Of a stretch of DNA of 64,000 nucleotides, positions 62,802-64,000 are shown piece by piece. How positions within the stretch are numbered: the first letter of the stretch is position 1; every line of letters starts with the position of its first letter. A program made the translations under genes and the position numbers. Source of the DNA: Sphingomonas astaxanthinifaciens DSM 22298 (GTDB lineage Bacteria > Pseudomonadota > Alphaproteobacteria > Sphingomonadales > Sphingomonadaceae); contig NZ_JONN01000001.1 in NCBI RefSeq assembly GCF_000711715.1, forward strand, positions 310,001-374,000. The letters are read 5' to 3'. Below the pieces are notes generated by a model. It searched no databases. It saw only the letters and a list, made by a program, of their open reading frames with translations, and was not told where the DNA came from.

Positions 62802-64000
62802 CCGATCTCGCCTGGTGGGAAGCCATGGCCGTGCGCGCGGCCGAGGTCACGGCCTGGATCGTGATCGTCACCGGCCTCGCCCAGATCCTCATCTATCTCG
62901 TCCAGCTGCTGTTCGCCGCGATCAGCCTGTCGCGACGCCCGCCGGTGGTCCGCTCCTCGCTCCTGTGGCAGCGCTACGCTGACCGCGCGCCGCCGATCAC
63001 CGTGCTCGCGCCCGCCTACAACGAGGAGCTGACGATCGTCGAAAGCGTCACCTCGCTGCTCGCGCTCCACTATCCCGAGTTCGAGGTGGTGGTGATCAAC
63101 GACGGGTCGCGCGACGGGACGCTGCAGCGGCTGATCGACCATTTCGAGGTCGAGCCCATCGATCGCTATCACGACCTCACCGTCGCCCATCAGCCGATCC
63201 GTGGGCTCTACGCCAATCCGCGCCTCCCGCGGCTGCTGGTGATCGACAAGGAAAATGGCGGCAAGTCGGATGCCTTGAACGCCGGGATCAACCTCGCCCG
63301 GGCGCCGCTCTTCTGCTCGATCGACGCCGATTCGCTGCTCGAGAGCGATGCCCTGCTGCGCGCGGTCCGCCCCTTCATTGAGGACCCCGATAGGATGGTC
63401 GCGGTGGGCGGCACGATCCGCCTCGCCAACGGCAGCGCGATCGAGCGCGGGCGGGTGACCGACGTCCGGCTGCCACGCAATCCGCTCGCCCTGGTGCAGG
63501 TGGTCGAATATCTCCGCGCCTTCCTGATGGCGCGGCTGGGGCTCAGCCAGCTCCAAGTGCTGACCGTCATTTCGGGGGCCTTCGGGCTGTTCCGCCGCCG
63601 CCTGGCGCTCGAGGTCGGGGGCTACAGCCACGGCACCGTCGGCGAGGACATGGAGCTGGTGATCAAGCTCCATCGCCACATGCGCGAGCTCAGGCGGCCT
63701 TACCGGATCGACTTCATCCCCGAGCCCGTCTGCTGGACCGAGGCACCCGAGGATCTCGCCGTCCTCGGCCGCCAGCGCGCGCGCTGGCAGCGCGGCTCGC
63801 TCGAGACCTTCGCCAAGCATCGCGACATGCTGTTCAATCCCAGATATGGCCGGGTCGGATTCCTCGCCTTCGGCCAGGTGCTGGTGGTCGACGTGCTGGG
63901 GCCGGTCATCGAGGTGCTCGGCTATTTCCTCATTCCGTTGCTGTGGGCGGCGGGCCTGCTCTCGATCGACTATCTGCTGGCCTTCCTCGCGGTCACCTTC
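62798..64000 (+). CDS. Family 2 processive glycosyltransferase (3' end outside window)
   Basis: 401 codons visible, open at the right edge. A membrane helix (WIVIVTGLAQILIYLVQLLF), then the GT-A domain: VLAPAYNEELTIVESV, VVVINDGSRDGT, KENGGKSDALNAGI, the metal-binding IDADS near 174, VGED near 281 and the processive QRARW near 325; then more helices (VLVVDVLGPVIEVLGYFLIP). Closest to PgaC/BcsA-type polysaccharide synthases. The ATG overlaps the HEAT gene stop (ATGA). With the regulator, barrel and scaffold it forms an exopolysaccharide synthesis and export unit. Confidence 0.92.
   Translation, partial: MTDLAWWEAMAVRAAEVTAWIVIVTGLAQILIYLVQLLFAAISLSRRPPVVRSSLLWQRYADRAPPITVLAPAYNEELTIVESVTSLLALHYPEFEVVVINDGSRDGTLQRLIDHFEVEPIDRYHDLTVAHQPIRGLYANPRLPRLLVIDKENGGKSDALNAGINLARAPLFCSIDADSLLESDALLRAVRPFIEDPDRMVAVGGTIRLANGSAIERGRVTDVRLPRNPLALVQVVEYLRAFLMARLGLSQLQVLTVISGAFGLFRRRLALEVGGYSHGTVGEDMELVIKLHRHMRELRRPYRIDFIPEPVCWTEAPEDLAVLGRQRARWQRGSLETFAKHRDMLFNPRYGRVGFLAFGQVLVVDVLGPVIEVLGYFLIPLLWAAGLLSIDYLLAFLAVTF

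Overview
The window is a GC-rich alphaproteobacterial chromosome segment, most likely from a sphingomonad (Sphingomonadales). The evidence is the carotenoid set crtY-crtI-crtB with a crtZ hydroxylase, several TonB-dependent receptors, a TorF-type porin-glnK-amtB ammonium locus, branched-chain 2-oxoacid dehydrogenase genes, and REP-like palindromes of a kind common in this group. No rRNA or CRISPR array was seen. One tRNA gene (Thr, UGU) is present.

Layout. 1-12.9 kb: an HxlR regulator (cut by the left edge) divergent from an azoreductase; DoxX; bkdA1-bkdA2-bkdB; two sphingomonad-type hypotheticals; a psp-like operon behind a sigma-54 promoter; a zinc-type TonB receptor; a threonine synthase; and a second PspC gene behind a second sigma-54 promoter. 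12.9-21.7 kb: nitrogen assimilation (amtB, glnK, TorF porin, then gltB-gltD). 21.7-29 kb: a TetR regulator and a tripartite RND efflux operon with matching operators. 29-36 kb: a minus-strand cluster joining SPFH, two DUF4178 zinc-ribbon proteins, DUF350, a membrane aminopropyltransferase, a Tat-exported FAD enzyme and SpeD. 36-43.4 kb: an autotransporter and a fecI-fecR-fecA iron-signalling locus. 43.46-45.82 kb: tRNA-Thr followed by a 2.3-kb integrase-less element, bounded by 39-bp copies of the tRNA 5' half, carrying a TIR-domain protein and an HNH endonuclease. 45.8-52.2 kb: DUF429, a mechanosensitive channel, rarA, a PadR regulator, a glycosyltransferase and a DNA glycosylase. 52.3-56.3 kb: carotenoid genes. 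56.4-60.1 kb: a DUF2141 protein and a BlaI/M56-peptidase pair with a secreted protein that shares a 29-residue repeat with the peptidase. 60.4-64 kb: a response regulator, YaiO-type barrel, HEAT-repeat protein and GT2 glycosyltransferase (cut by the right edge) that look like an exopolysaccharide operon.

Three systems stand out. The tRNA-bounded TIR + HNH cassette looks like a minimal anti-phage element moved in trans. The two PspC loci share a sigma-54 promoter and the same palindrome about 92 bp upstream, which suggests one envelope-stress regulon. The SPFH/DUF4178/DUF350/polyamine cluster looks like a membrane-stress system that makes or modifies a polyamine. All functions are inferred from sequence reading; no database search was run.
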